A program made the position numbers and the translations under genes. A DNA stretch of 64,000 bases from Nocardioides sp. AX2bis (GTDB lineage Bacteria > Actinomycetota > Actinomycetes > Propionibacteriales > Nocardioidaceae), in contig NZ_LR733215.1 of assembly GCF_902506435.1 (NCBI RefSeq), positions 2,790,234-2,854,233 on the forward strand. The letters run 5' to 3'. The notes below the pieces were generated by a model, which saw nothing but the letters and a program-made list of their open reading frames with translations, searched no databases and had not been told where the DNA came from. Shown in pieces: positions 30,776 to 38,082 of the stretch (position 1 is its first letter; the number at the start of each line of letters is the position of its first letter).

Positions 30776-32226
30776 CGGCTGACCTCCTCGGTCTGCTCGG
30801 TGGTCTCGGTGGTGTCGTCCTCGGTGTCCTGCCCGGGCAGCGGCGCGCCGACCAGCTCCAGGCGCAGGTGGGCGGGCACGTGGTGCGCGACCTCGAGGAC
30901 CTCCGCGCGCAGGGTCCGCTCCGGCGGGTGCTCGGAGTGGGCGAGCTCGAGCGGGTCCGGTGGGAGGTGGACCTCGACGACGTCTCCCTCCTCCGGCAGC
31001 GCCCCGTGCTCGGCGATCACCATCCCGGCGACGGTCTCGAAGTCGCCGCGCGGCAGCACCGCGCCGACCTCGCGCTCCACCTCGTCGAGCGGGGCGTCCC
31101 CGCGCACGGTCCAGGCGCGGGCCGAGTCCTCGGGCACGAGGTGCGGCTCCTCGTCGCCGTCGTGCTCGTCGGTGATCTCGCCGACGACCTCCTCCACGAG
31201 GTCCTCGAGGGTGATGATGCCGGCGAACCCGCCGTACTCGTCGACGACGCAGGCCAGCTGGTCACCGGCCTCCGTCATCTCCGCCAGGGCGTCGGGCAGG
31301 CGCATCAGCGTCGGCAGCACGGTCGCGTCGCGGCTGACCTCGCGCACGGTCACCGTCGGGCCCTCGTGGGCGCGGTCCTCGCAGGGCCGCAGCGCCTCGA
31401 TGACGTCGACCAGGTGGACCACGCCGACGACCTCGCCGTGGGTGTCGAGCACGGGGTAGCGGGAGTGGCCGCCCTCCATCACCTGCAGGACGTCGCGCAG
31501 GTCGGTGCCGGCGTCGAAGACGTCGACCCGCGAGCGCGGGACCAGGGCGTGGTCGACGTCGCGCTCGGGGAAGTCGAGCATCCGGTCCAGGACGAGACTG
31601 AGGTCGGCCGGCAGCTCGCCGGCGTCCTTGGACGCACTGACGATGCGCTGCAGGTCGTGCAGGTTGGCCGAGTGGGCCACGTCGTGGACGGGCTCGATCC
31701 GCAGCAGGCGGAGCAGGCCGTTGGAGGCCGCGTCGAAGAAGCGGATCACCCACCCGAAGGTGCGCATGTAGAGCAGGGTCGACCCGGAGAGGCGCTGCGC
31801 GACGGGGTACGGCCGGGCGATCGAGAGGTTCTTGGGGAACAGCTCCCCGAAGAGCATCTGCGCGAACGTGGCCACCACCAGCGTGCCGACGGTGCCGATC
31901 GCGATGCCGGTCCCGGTCGGTACGCCGACCCCGCCGAGAAGCTCCCCGACGGCGGACCCGATCAGCGGCTCGGCGGTGTAGCCGACGAGCAGGCCCGTGA
32001 CCGTGATGCCGAGCTGGGCTCCGGAGAGCATGAAGGACGTGCGGTCGGTGATCTGCAGCGTCCGCTTGGCCGACCTGTCGCCCTGCTCCGCCAGGGAGTT
32101 CAGCCGGGAGCGGTCCACGGCCATGTAGGAGAACTCCTGGGCCACGAAGTAGCCGTTGGCCGCGATGATCAGGCCGATCAGGAGCACACCACCGACCAGG
32201 GACAACGCGATGCTCATGGTCGTCAT
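30772..32226 (-). CDS. CNNM/HlyC-type membrane protein with CBS and CorC domains
   Basis: 484 residues. The DUF21 membrane domain (LIGLIIAANGYFVAQEFSYMAVD, SGAQLGITVTGLLVG, QMLFGELFPKNLSIARPYP) is followed by a CBS pair (about 215-330; SRYPVLDTHGEVVGVVHL, CVVDEYGGFAGIITLEDLVEEVVGEI) and a CorC_HlyC domain (DAPLDEVEREVGAVLP). The C-terminus is Thr/Glu-rich. Members are implicated in Mg/Co handling or membrane integrity. It lies 4 nt after a small paralogue-family gene and overlaps the next CNNM gene by 4 nt, so it is transcriptionally bound to the lipoprotein/ATP-grasp module. Confidence 0.9.
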   Translation of the reverse strand: MTTMSIALSLVGGVLLIGLIIAANGYFVAQEFSYMAVDRSRLNSLAEQGDRSAKRTLQITDRTSFMLSGAQLGITVTGLLVGYTAEPLIGSAVGELLGGVGVPTGTGIAIGTVGTLVVATFAQMLFGELFPKNLSIARPYPVAQRLSGSTLLYMRTFGWVIRFFDAASNGLLRLLRIEPVHDVAHSANLHDLQRIVSASKDAGELPADLSLVLDRMLDFPERDVDHALVPRSRVDVFDAGTDLRDVLQVMEGGHSRYPVLDTHGEVVGVVHLVDVIEALRPCEDRAHEGPTVTVREVSRDATVLPTLMRLPDALAEMTEAGDQLACVVDEYGGFAGIITLEDLVEEVVGEITDEHDGDEEPHLVPEDSARAWTVRGDAPLDEVEREVGAVLPRGDFETVAGMVIAEHGALPEEGDVVEVHLPPDPLELAHSEHPPERTLRAEVLEVAHHVPAHLRLELVGAPLPGQDTEDDTTETTEQTEEVSR

Positions 32227-32230
32227 GGTG

Positions 32231-32731
32231 TCAGTGCCGTGGGCGGTCCCCAGGGGTGTGCGACGCCGACCGGCGCAGGGCCCGGCGCTTCTGGAGGGTG
32301 TGGGTCCAGGCCAGGGCCCCCGGGACGCCGGCCAGCAGGGTGAACAGGGGGAACGCGACGAACCCGACCCTGGTGTCGTCCGGACCGGGCACCTGGATCC
32401 CCTCGCCCGGGTCGTAGTGGACGAGAGCGTTCTCCTCCAGGCCCCCGCACGTGCCGAGCCGCCCACCGCTGGCCTCCCGGACGGCCTCGACCGGCGGCCC
32501 GTCAGGACGGTCGGCGATCACCAGCACGCACTCCGGCGAGCTCGACACGACGTAGCCGGAGGGATCGTCCGCCGCGAGGCGCTCGTGCAGGATGAAGCCA
32601 CCGGAGACGCCGATCACGACGGCGCAGACCGGGCACAGCCACAGCAGCACGAACCTGCGCCACGCGGTGCTGTCCCAGGGCTTGCCACCCGTGCCGAACC
32701 CCTTGTCGAGCATCGACTCGATGGTGGGCAT
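32231..32731 (-). CDS. unknown two-helix membrane protein, paralogue 1 of 3
   Basis: 166 residues, no recognised family. Layout: a short cytoplasmic start with GFGTGGKPWDSTAWRR, a transmembrane helix near 29-50 (LLWLCPVCAVVIGVSGGFIL), an outer segment of about 75 residues, a second helix near 125-145 (VAFPLFTLLAGVPGALAW), and a basic tail HTLQKRRALRR. The outer part has two cysteines (ECVLVI and GTCGG) shared with paralogues 2 and 3, a likely disulfide. Compared with the other two copies it has an extra Gly in the KPWD motif. It lies 6 nt after paralogue 2 and 4 nt before a CNNM gene. Confidence 0.75.
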   Translation of the reverse strand: MPTIESMLDKGFGTGGKPWDSTAWRRFVLLWLCPVCAVVIGVSGGFILHERLAADDPSGYVVSSSPECVLVIADRPDGPPVEAVREASGGRLGTCGGLEENALVHYDPGEGIQVPGPDDTRVGFVAFPLFTLLAGVPGALAWTHTLQKRRALRRSASHTPGDRPRH

Positions 32732-32737
32732 GCCTGG

Positions 32738-33217
32738 TCACCCGCCGTTCGCGACGAGCCGGCGGCGGGCCCGGCGCTTCTGCACCGTGGCGGTCCAGGC
32801 GAGGGCACCCGGCACCGCGCCCATCAGCGCCATGACCGGGAACACCACGAACCCCACCTCGGTGTCGTCGTCGCCGAAGACCTGGATCCCTCGGCCCGGG
32901 TCGTAGAAGACCTCCTGGTCGAGGTCCAGGCCTCCGCACGTGCCCAGGCGCCCGCCACTGTTCTGCTCGACGGTCTCGACCGGGGGGCCGCCCGGCGTCG
33001 CGGCGACGACCAGCGTGCAGTCAGCGTCGTTCGACACGACGTAGCCGACCGGGTAGTCCGCGGCCAGCCGGTCGCGGACGAGGAACGCACCGGACACACC
33101 GATGACCAGGGCGCCGATCGGGCACACCCAGAGCAGGGCCAGCCTGCGCCACCACGTGCGGTCCCAGGGCTGCCCGTTGCTGAACCCCTTGTTGAGGATG
33201 TCCTCGGCGGTGGCCAT
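32738..33217 (-). CDS. unknown two-helix membrane protein, paralogue 2 of 3
   Basis: 159 residues with the same plan as paralogues 1 and 3: KGFSNGQPWDRT start, helix one (LLWVCPIGALVIGVSGAFLV), outer loop with GYVVSN, CTLVVA and SGGRLGTCGGL, helix two (FPVMALMGAVPGALAW) and tail TVQKRRARRR. The outer loop contains DPGRGIQVFGDDD, a likely surface turn. Cys residues in the CTLVV and GTCGG motifs are conserved. It sits 5 nt after the ATP-grasp ligase and 6 nt before paralogue 1. A tandem duplication probably produced copies 1 and 2. Function unknown. Confidence 0.78.
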   Translation of the reverse strand: MATAEDILNKGFSNGQPWDRTWWRRLALLWVCPIGALVIGVSGAFLVRDRLAADYPVGYVVSNDADCTLVVAATPGGPPVETVEQNSGGRLGTCGGLDLDQEVFYDPGRGIQVFGDDDTEVGFVVFPVMALMGAVPGALAWTATVQKRRARRRLVANGG

Positions 33218-33222
33218 GGCGG

Positions 33223-34503
33223 TCAGGAGGCCGGCAGGGTGGGCACGTCGGCACCGACGCGGTCGGCCAGCCAGGCCCGGACCTGGGCCGGGTCGGGGCT
33301 GACGGTGTCGCTGATGACGTGCGGGACCACCCGGCTGTAGTAGTCGGTGACGAGGCCGTCGGACTCGCGCACGAGCATGCCGGCGGCCTCACCGCCGACG
33401 ATCCAGGACCCGATGACGACGCGGTTGCCCTCGTAGCTCGGCAGCTCGGCGTACCCCTGGTAGACGAAGCCCTCGGCGCCGTACGCACCCGGCATCTGCA
33501 CGTCCTCGCTGCCGTCCGCGAGGTGGATGCGGACGTTGTCGCCCTCCCGGCCGTGGAGCGGCTTGGCCACCCACTGCAGCAGGTCGCGCGGCTCGTCGAA
33601 GTACGCCGGCAGGAGGTGCCGGTGGCCCGGGTTCCGCTCCCACAACACCGGGAGGATCGCCTTGGTCGACAGCAGGGCCTTCCAGGCCGGCTCGAACCAG
33701 GTGACCGGCCTGGCCTCGCGCCCCTCCAGGAGCATCTGACCGAACCGCTCCCCCAGCATGTCCTCCCACGGGTACAGCTTGAACACGTTGCGCAGGGGGA
33801 GGTCGTGCGCGTCGCGGAACTCGCGGTGGTCGGGGTTCCACCCGACCTCGGACACGGGGTGCGCCATCACCGTCAGACCGGCCTGGATGGCGGTGTCCAT
33901 CATGTAGTGGATGGTCATCTCGAGCTCGCCGTCGTCGTACTCCGCGCCGCCGCCGAGGTGGTAGACGAAGTGGACGTGGTCGCCCTCGATGGCCCCGGAG
34001 GCCCGCAGCTCGGCCCACCGGGCGACCAGCCGGTCGTGCACGGAGTTCCACTGGTCGGCGTCGGGGAGGACGTCCTCGAGCCAGCGCCACTGGGCGACCG
34101 CGGTCTCGACGAGCCCGGTGGGGGTGTCGCCGTTGATCTCGAGCATCTTGAGGGAGCCGTCGGCGCCGTAGACGAGGTCGAAACGGGCGTAGACGGACGG
34201 GTGGCCGGCCTCGACCGACCGGCGGACCAGGTCCAGGCTGCCGGCCGGCAGGCCGAGCCGGGCATCGGTCATCCCGGACCCGGGCGAGACCATGTGGGCG
34301 ACGGCGTCGATGCAGAGCGCCCACAGCTCCTCCGTGGCCGACTCCAGGCGCTCGACCTCGTCCATGGTGACCTCGTACCAGGCCGACTCGTTCCAGTAGG
34401 GCACGGTGCTGCCGTCGTCCTTCGTGGTGACGGGGAAGATCAGGCCCTGCTCGGTGACGATCCGTTCCCAGTCCTTGCGGGGCCGGATCCGGTGGCGCCA
34501 CAT
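33223..34503 (-). CDS. glutathionylspermidine-synthase-like ATP-grasp ligase
   Basis: 426 residues, synthetase part only; no amidase domain. The family joins a carboxyl to an amine with ATP. ATP-grasp landmarks are visible: YARFDLVYGADGSLKMLEINGDTP (Mg-binding Glu/Asn), VAKPLHGREGDNV (nucleotide lysine) and GSWIVGGEAAGMLVRES. It resembles E. coli YjfC rather than true GspS. The ATG at 34503 overlaps the DUF350 stop by 1 nt. E. coli yjfC also sits with a DUF350 gene (yjfL) and a lipoprotein gene (yjfM), which is the order seen here. Its acceptor is unknown; peptide or protein tagging at the membrane is conceivable. Confidence 0.88.
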   Translation of the reverse strand: MWRHRIRPRKDWERIVTEQGLIFPVTTKDDGSTVPYWNESAWYEVTMDEVERLESATEELWALCIDAVAHMVSPGSGMTDARLGLPAGSLDLVRRSVEAGHPSVYARFDLVYGADGSLKMLEINGDTPTGLVETAVAQWRWLEDVLPDADQWNSVHDRLVARWAELRASGAIEGDHVHFVYHLGGGAEYDDGELEMTIHYMMDTAIQAGLTVMAHPVSEVGWNPDHREFRDAHDLPLRNVFKLYPWEDMLGERFGQMLLEGREARPVTWFEPAWKALLSTKAILPVLWERNPGHRHLLPAYFDEPRDLLQWVAKPLHGREGDNVRIHLADGSEDVQMPGAYGAEGFVYQGYAELPSYEGNRVVIGSWIVGGEAAGMLVRESDGLVTDYYSRVVPHVISDTVSPDPAQVRAWLADRVGADVPTLPAS

Positions 34504-34967
34504 CAGGCGATGCTCGCGCTCACGATGGCCGCCACCGACACCGCCGTCGCCGAGGCCACGTAGGCGAGGGGCCGGACCGGGCCCGGCTCGCACACGATCT
34601 TGCGCAGGTTGCCCGGGGTGATCGCCTCGATGGCGAAGAACATCACCGTGTTGAGCAGGATGCCGAGCGCACCGAACGACACGGTCCAGAGCAGCGCCCA
34701 CCCGAGGTCGGTCTCCCCGTTGGTCCAGATGGCGGTGAAGAGGACCAGTGCGTTCGAGACCAGCCAGGCCGAGGTGACCAGGCCCGCGGAGCGGGACTGG
34801 GCGTGCACGGACTCGGTGCCGGTCTCGTCGACACCGCGCAGGTGCGAGCCCAGGTGGCCGGGGGTGACCAGGTCGAGCACGTAGTAGGACACCACGAGCA
34901 TCGCTCCGGCGATGACGGCGTACACGACGGCGTGGTAGAGCGCGACGAAGAGGTCGAGGAAGGTCAT
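34503..34967 (-). CDS. DUF350 membrane protein (YjfL-like)
   Basis: 154 residues with about four transmembrane helices (VVYAVIAGAMLVVSYYVLDL, SAWLVSNALVLFTAIW, WALLWTVSFGALGILLNTVMFF, YVASATAVSVAAIVSASIA). DUF350 proteins are small integral membrane proteins found beside GspS-like ATP-grasp ligases; their activity is not known. TPGHLG and TPGNLRK appear before and after the core as a repeated motif, so the protein may be an internal duplication. The stop overlaps the ligase ATG by 1 nt and the lipoprotein lies 31 nt upstream. Confidence 0.85.
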   Translation of the reverse strand: MTFLDLFVALYHAVVYAVIAGAMLVVSYYVLDLVTPGHLGSHLRGVDETGTESVHAQSRSAGLVTSAWLVSNALVLFTAIWTNGETDLGWALLWTVSFGALGILLNTVMFFAIEAITPGNLRKIVCEPGPVRPLAYVASATAVSVAAIVSASIA

Positions 34968-34998
34968 CAGGGGTCGGTCCTTTGTCGGTGCGGGCTGG

Positions 34999-35391
34999 TC
35001 AGGATGAGATGCCGCGGCTGATGCCGCCGAACCCGCCCTTGGTCGTCGATGACTTCACGGTGCTGCCGCCCGTGGTGGGCAGCCCGCCGCGCTGGACGGT
35101 CCCGGACAGCGAAGACCCGTTGAACGTCCCTCCCGAGACCCCGGAGCCGAGCGCGGGCACCGTCCGGCTCGCCGCCAGGTAGTACCAGAAGAAGCCGGAC
35201 CCGGTGCCGTTGTAGTCGTCCTGCTCGTCGTCGCAGGACTCGTCGTCGACGCGCTCCTCGGTCTCGGGGTCGACGCACACCGCGGCGTAGTCGGCCGAGG
35301 ACGAGCAGCCGGTCAGGCCGCTGGCCATCACGGCGGTCACGCCGATCGCGACGGTGGTCGATCGCATCCTGCGACGGGTGGGGGTGTCCAT
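34999..35391 (-). CDS. small lipoprotein in the YjfM position
   Basis: 130 residues from ATG 35391. Basic N-terminus, hydrophobic helix and a lipobox with Cys29 (SGLTGC), so it is lipidated outside the membrane. The mature part has an acidic Cys pair segment (AVCVDPETEER ... DESCDDEQ), an aromatic cluster (FFWYY) and a Ser/Gly/Thr-rich, probably unfolded tail ending GGFGGISRGISS. Gly-rich tails with GGFG occur in lipoproteins linked to GspS-like ligases, which makes the tail a candidate target for ligation; this is inference. It lies between paralogue 3 (37-nt gap) and DUF350. Confidence 0.75.
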   Translation of the reverse strand: MDTPTRRRMRSTTVAIGVTAVMASGLTGCSSSADYAAVCVDPETEERVDDESCDDEQDDYNGTGSGFFWYYLAASRTVPALGSGVSGGTFNGSSLSGTVQRGGLPTTGGSTVKSSTTKGGFGGISRGISS

Positions 35392-35428
35392 GGGCGTCCT
35401 CTGTCGGTCCTCGGTGGTGCCGAGGACG

Positions 35429-35920
35429 CTACTGCCCCGTCCCGACCCGTCGGCACGACGTCGCCCGCGCGCGCCGCTTCTGCAGCGTGTGCGTCCACGC
35501 GAGGGCCCCGGGCACCGCGACGAGCAGGACGACGACGGGCAGGACGACCATCCCGACCACGTTGTTGTCGGGCCCGAACGCCTGGACCCCGCGCCCGACG
35601 TCGTAGTAGACCTCCTGGTTCTCGTCCAGCCCGCCGCACGTCCCCAAGCGCCCACCGCTGCTCTGCTGGACGGTGGCGACCGGTGGTCCGTCGGGGCGCT
35701 CGGCGACGACGAGCGTGCAGTCCTCCGAGCTCGACACGACATAGCCCATGGGGTAGTCCGCCGTGACGTCGTCGTAGATGATCGTGGCACCTGCCACGGC
35801 GATGACCAGGGCGGCCAGGGGCAGGACCAGCAGCATCATCGCCTTGCGCAGCGGGGTCCGGTCCCAGGGCTGCCCGTTGCTGAAGCCCCGGTTCAAGATC
35901 CTCTCGCTCATGCCCGTCAT
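35429..35920 (-). CDS. unknown two-helix membrane protein, paralogue 3 of 3
   Basis: 163 residues. Same plan as paralogues 1 and 2: RGFSNGQPWDRTPLRK, helix one (LLVLPLAALVIAVAGATIIY), an outer part with GYVVSS, CTLVVA and SSGGRLGTCGGL, helix two (VVLPVVVLLVAVPGALAW), tail HTLQKRRARA. The conserved NGQPWDRT opening and the GTCGGL motif are nearly identical to paralogue 2, but the N-terminus and tail differ. It heads the eight-gene run, 15 nt after the stop of the SOS-controlled HNH gene, and 37 nt before the lipoprotein. Confidence 0.78.
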   Translation of the reverse strand: MTGMSERILNRGFSNGQPWDRTPLRKAMMLLVLPLAALVIAVAGATIIYDDVTADYPMGYVVSSSEDCTLVVAERPDGPPVATVQQSSGGRLGTCGGLDENQEVYYDVGRGVQAFGPDNNVVGMVVLPVVVLLVAVPGALAWTHTLQKRRARATSCRRVGTGQ

Positions 35921-35935
35921 CGTGGCAGGGCGGGC

Positions 35936-37321
35936 TCAGGCCGCGGCGACGTAGTCGACCGCGATGCGCACCGGCCATCGCGCTCCGGGGAGCCGGGGGG
36001 CCGACGACGCGTGCTCGTGGCCGGTCGGGGTGGTGGTGACCACCTCGTGCCGGCCGCTGCCGGACGCCGGACCGGGACGGGGCCGGGCAGTCCATCCCGG
36101 CGCCTCCTTGGCCCAGTTGCAGGCGGCGCACAACCCCTGGGCGTTCTCCTCGCTCGTGGGACCGCCCTCCGCGACGGCCACCACGTGGTCGGAGTGTCGG
36201 ATGGGCGCGTCGCACCACGGGGTGCGGCAGATCCCGGCATCCCGGACGGCGACCAGGTCGGCGAGCTGCTCCGGGAAGCCGCGCTGGGTCGAGCTCATCG
36301 CCACCACGGCACCCGAGCGCGGGTCGGTGACGATCCTGCGGATCCAGGAGGCCAGGCGGGAGTCATCGTGCGCCGCCGCCGTGACCAGGAGGTCGCGCGC
36401 CCACGCCGCGGGGACGGTGCCGTACCCCGGCAGCAGCACGGGCTCGTGCAGGTCGTCCCCCGCGGCACCGGCGAACCCGGTGCCGCCGAAGAACGAGCCG
36501 CCGGCACCCACGAGGTGCACCGCGACCGGCACGGCGTCGGCCACCACCTGGCCGGTGACCCGCTCGACCAGGGTGTCCGCCATGACCTGGCCACGCCCCC
36601 GGGGGTCTCCGCCGGCCTGGGCGGAGTCCGCCGCCCGCTTCAGGGCCGCGAACACCGCGACCCCTTGGGCCACCGGGAGCAGGGCGCTGACCTGGACCAT
36701 CGTGTCCGGCATCGGCCGCGTCGTCACCCGACGGTCCGAGGCGGCCCTGGCGGCACGGCGTACGGCTGCGGCCGGGTCCAGCTTCTGCCCCAGCCGTCGC
36801 GCGGCGGCGGCGATCCCCCGGTCGCCGAGGCCGTCGAGGGTGGCGGGGTCGGCACAGAGCTTCTCGTCGACGAGCGCCCGCTGCTCGGCCGTCAGCACCG
36901 CCGTCTCCCGCGCCAGCAGCGTGGCCTGGAACTCGGTGACGAGGCCGTCGGTCATCCGGGCCAGGGTGTGCGGCATCTCCCCCACCAGCACCCCGGCCAG
37001 TCCGAGGTGGACCTGGCCCCGGTGCGGGGACTCGCGCCGCGCGAGCCCGACCTGGGACCCGACGCCCCTGCCCCGGCGCGCTGCCGGCACCCCCGCGGCG
37101 GCCTGCTCGGCGCGCTGGGACGTCGCGAAGGCTGCGGTGATCCGGGCCTGCGCTGCGGCGGCGGCCGACTTCAACTCCTCCAGCGCACGCAGCGCCTCGA
37201 CCCGGCCCGCGTCGTCACCGACCCGCGTGTGCAGCACCGCCATCTCCTCACGCACACCGGACACCCAGGTCGCGGCCGCGGCGTCGGCCGCCGGCAGCAG
37301 AGGGGTGGTGACGATCGGCAT
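35936..37321 (-). CDS. DUF222 / 13E12-repeat HNH-motif protein
   Basis: 461 residues. An N-terminal DUF222 helical domain (about 20-330) precedes a C-terminal HNH nuclease motif: CRTPWCDAPIRHSDHVVAVAEGG...NAQGLCAACNWAKEAPGW, with the HNH His and a Cys pair that binds zinc. These proteins are multi-copy and repeat-like in mycobacteria, and several mycobacterial copies are LexA-regulated. The tail after residue 410 is variable. A perfect SOS box lies 12 nt upstream of the ATG. Same strand as paralogue 3, whose start is 15 nt after this stop, so read-through into the membrane module is possible. Confidence 0.9.
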   Translation of the reverse strand: MPIVTTPLLPAADAAAATWVSGVREEMAVLHTRVGDDAGRVEALRALEELKSAAAAAQARITAAFATSQRAEQAAAGVPAARRGRGVGSQVGLARRESPHRGQVHLGLAGVLVGEMPHTLARMTDGLVTEFQATLLARETAVLTAEQRALVDEKLCADPATLDGLGDRGIAAAARRLGQKLDPAAAVRRAARAASDRRVTTRPMPDTMVQVSALLPVAQGVAVFAALKRAADSAQAGGDPRGRGQVMADTLVERVTGQVVADAVPVAVHLVGAGGSFFGGTGFAGAAGDDLHEPVLLPGYGTVPAAWARDLLVTAAAHDDSRLASWIRRIVTDPRSGAVVAMSSTQRGFPEQLADLVAVRDAGICRTPWCDAPIRHSDHVVAVAEGGPTSEENAQGLCAACNWAKEAPGWTARPRPGPASGSGRHEVVTTTPTGHEHASSAPRLPGARWPVRIAVDYVAAA

Positions 37322-37333
37322 GGAACGATGCTA

Positions 37334-37349
37334 TCGAACGTCTGTTCGA
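37334..37349. promoter_or_regulatory. LexA/SOS box upstream of the HNH gene
   Basis: TCGAACGTCTGTTCGA is an exact match to the mycobacterial SOS consensus TCGAAC-N4-GTTCGA. Its edge is 12 nt upstream of the HNH ATG, so bound LexA would cover the promoter or start region. The consensus is established for mycobacteria; its use here is inferred. Confidence 0.8.
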
Positions 37350-37392
37350 ACGTCAAGCGCGTGATCGGCAGCCATGGGTGATGGGCCGAGGG

Positions 37393-38031
37393 CTACTGCG
37401 GACTGTCGTCCGTCGCCCTCGAGCGGTGGGAGGGCAACGACGACGTTCCCAGCGGGTGGAGTGCGTACGCCGCGATCTGGTGCCCCAGCTGTTCCGGGGT
37501 GCTGGCGCCGTCCGAGCGGTACCACTTGTAGACCCAGTTGGCAGCGCCCAGGCACGTGTTCACGAACACGGTGACGTCGATGTCGGGCGGGTCGGGGTGG
37601 GCGTCGAGGAAGCGGCGCACCTGGGTGCGGTAGACGTCCTCGTAGCGTCGGCGCTGCTCGATGACGGTCTCGACGAGGTCGCGCGGGAGCTCCTCCTCCT
37701 CCTCGAAGAACACCTTGTGGATCGACTGGCGCTCACAGGTCGTGCGGACGCGGTAGACGAGGAGACGGCGGAGCACCTCGAGCGGTTCGTCCACCGCCTC
37801 GGAGATCTCGACGGCGTTGTCCACGGCGTCGCTCATCACCTCCTCGTAGAGGCGCACCAGGATCTCTTCCTTGTTGTGGAAGTAGTGGTAGAGCGTCGGC
37901 TTGCTCAGACCGACGGCCGCGGCGATCTCGTTCATGGACGTCGCCCGGTAGCCGCGGCGGCTGAAGATGTCGGCGGCACCGTCGAGGATCAGCCGCCTGA
38001 CCTCGTGGGCCCGGCTGGGACGTCCCATCAC
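37393..38031 (-). CDS. TetR-family regulator of the acyl-CoA operon (BkaR-like position)
   Basis: 212 residues. The N-terminal HTH is textbook: VRRLILDGAADIFSRRGYRATSMNEIAAAVGLSKPTLYHYFHNKEEIL. The C-terminal ligand domain has VYKWYRSDG. It is the last gene of the seven-gene operon (51 nt after the biotin carboxylase stop). M. tuberculosis Rv2506 (BkaR) occupies the equivalent place next to a similar operon and represses it. The perfect palindrome at 45979-46002 before the first gene is the likely operator. Ligand unknown, perhaps an acyl-CoA intermediate. Confidence 0.85.
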   Translation of the reverse strand: MMGRPSRAHEVRRLILDGAADIFSRRGYRATSMNEIAAAVGLSKPTLYHYFHNKEEILVRLYEEVMSDAVDNAVEISEAVDEPLEVLRRLLVYRVRTTCERQSIHKVFFEEEEELPRDLVETVIEQRRRYEDVYRTQVRRFLDAHPDPPDIDVTVFVNTCLGAANWVYKWYRSDGASTPEQLGHQIAAYALHPLGTSSLPSHRSRATDDSPQ

Positions 38032-38082
38032 CGTCGTCCTCTCAGCCGATGTGACCGCAACCCTACGAGGCCCCTCCGGCTG

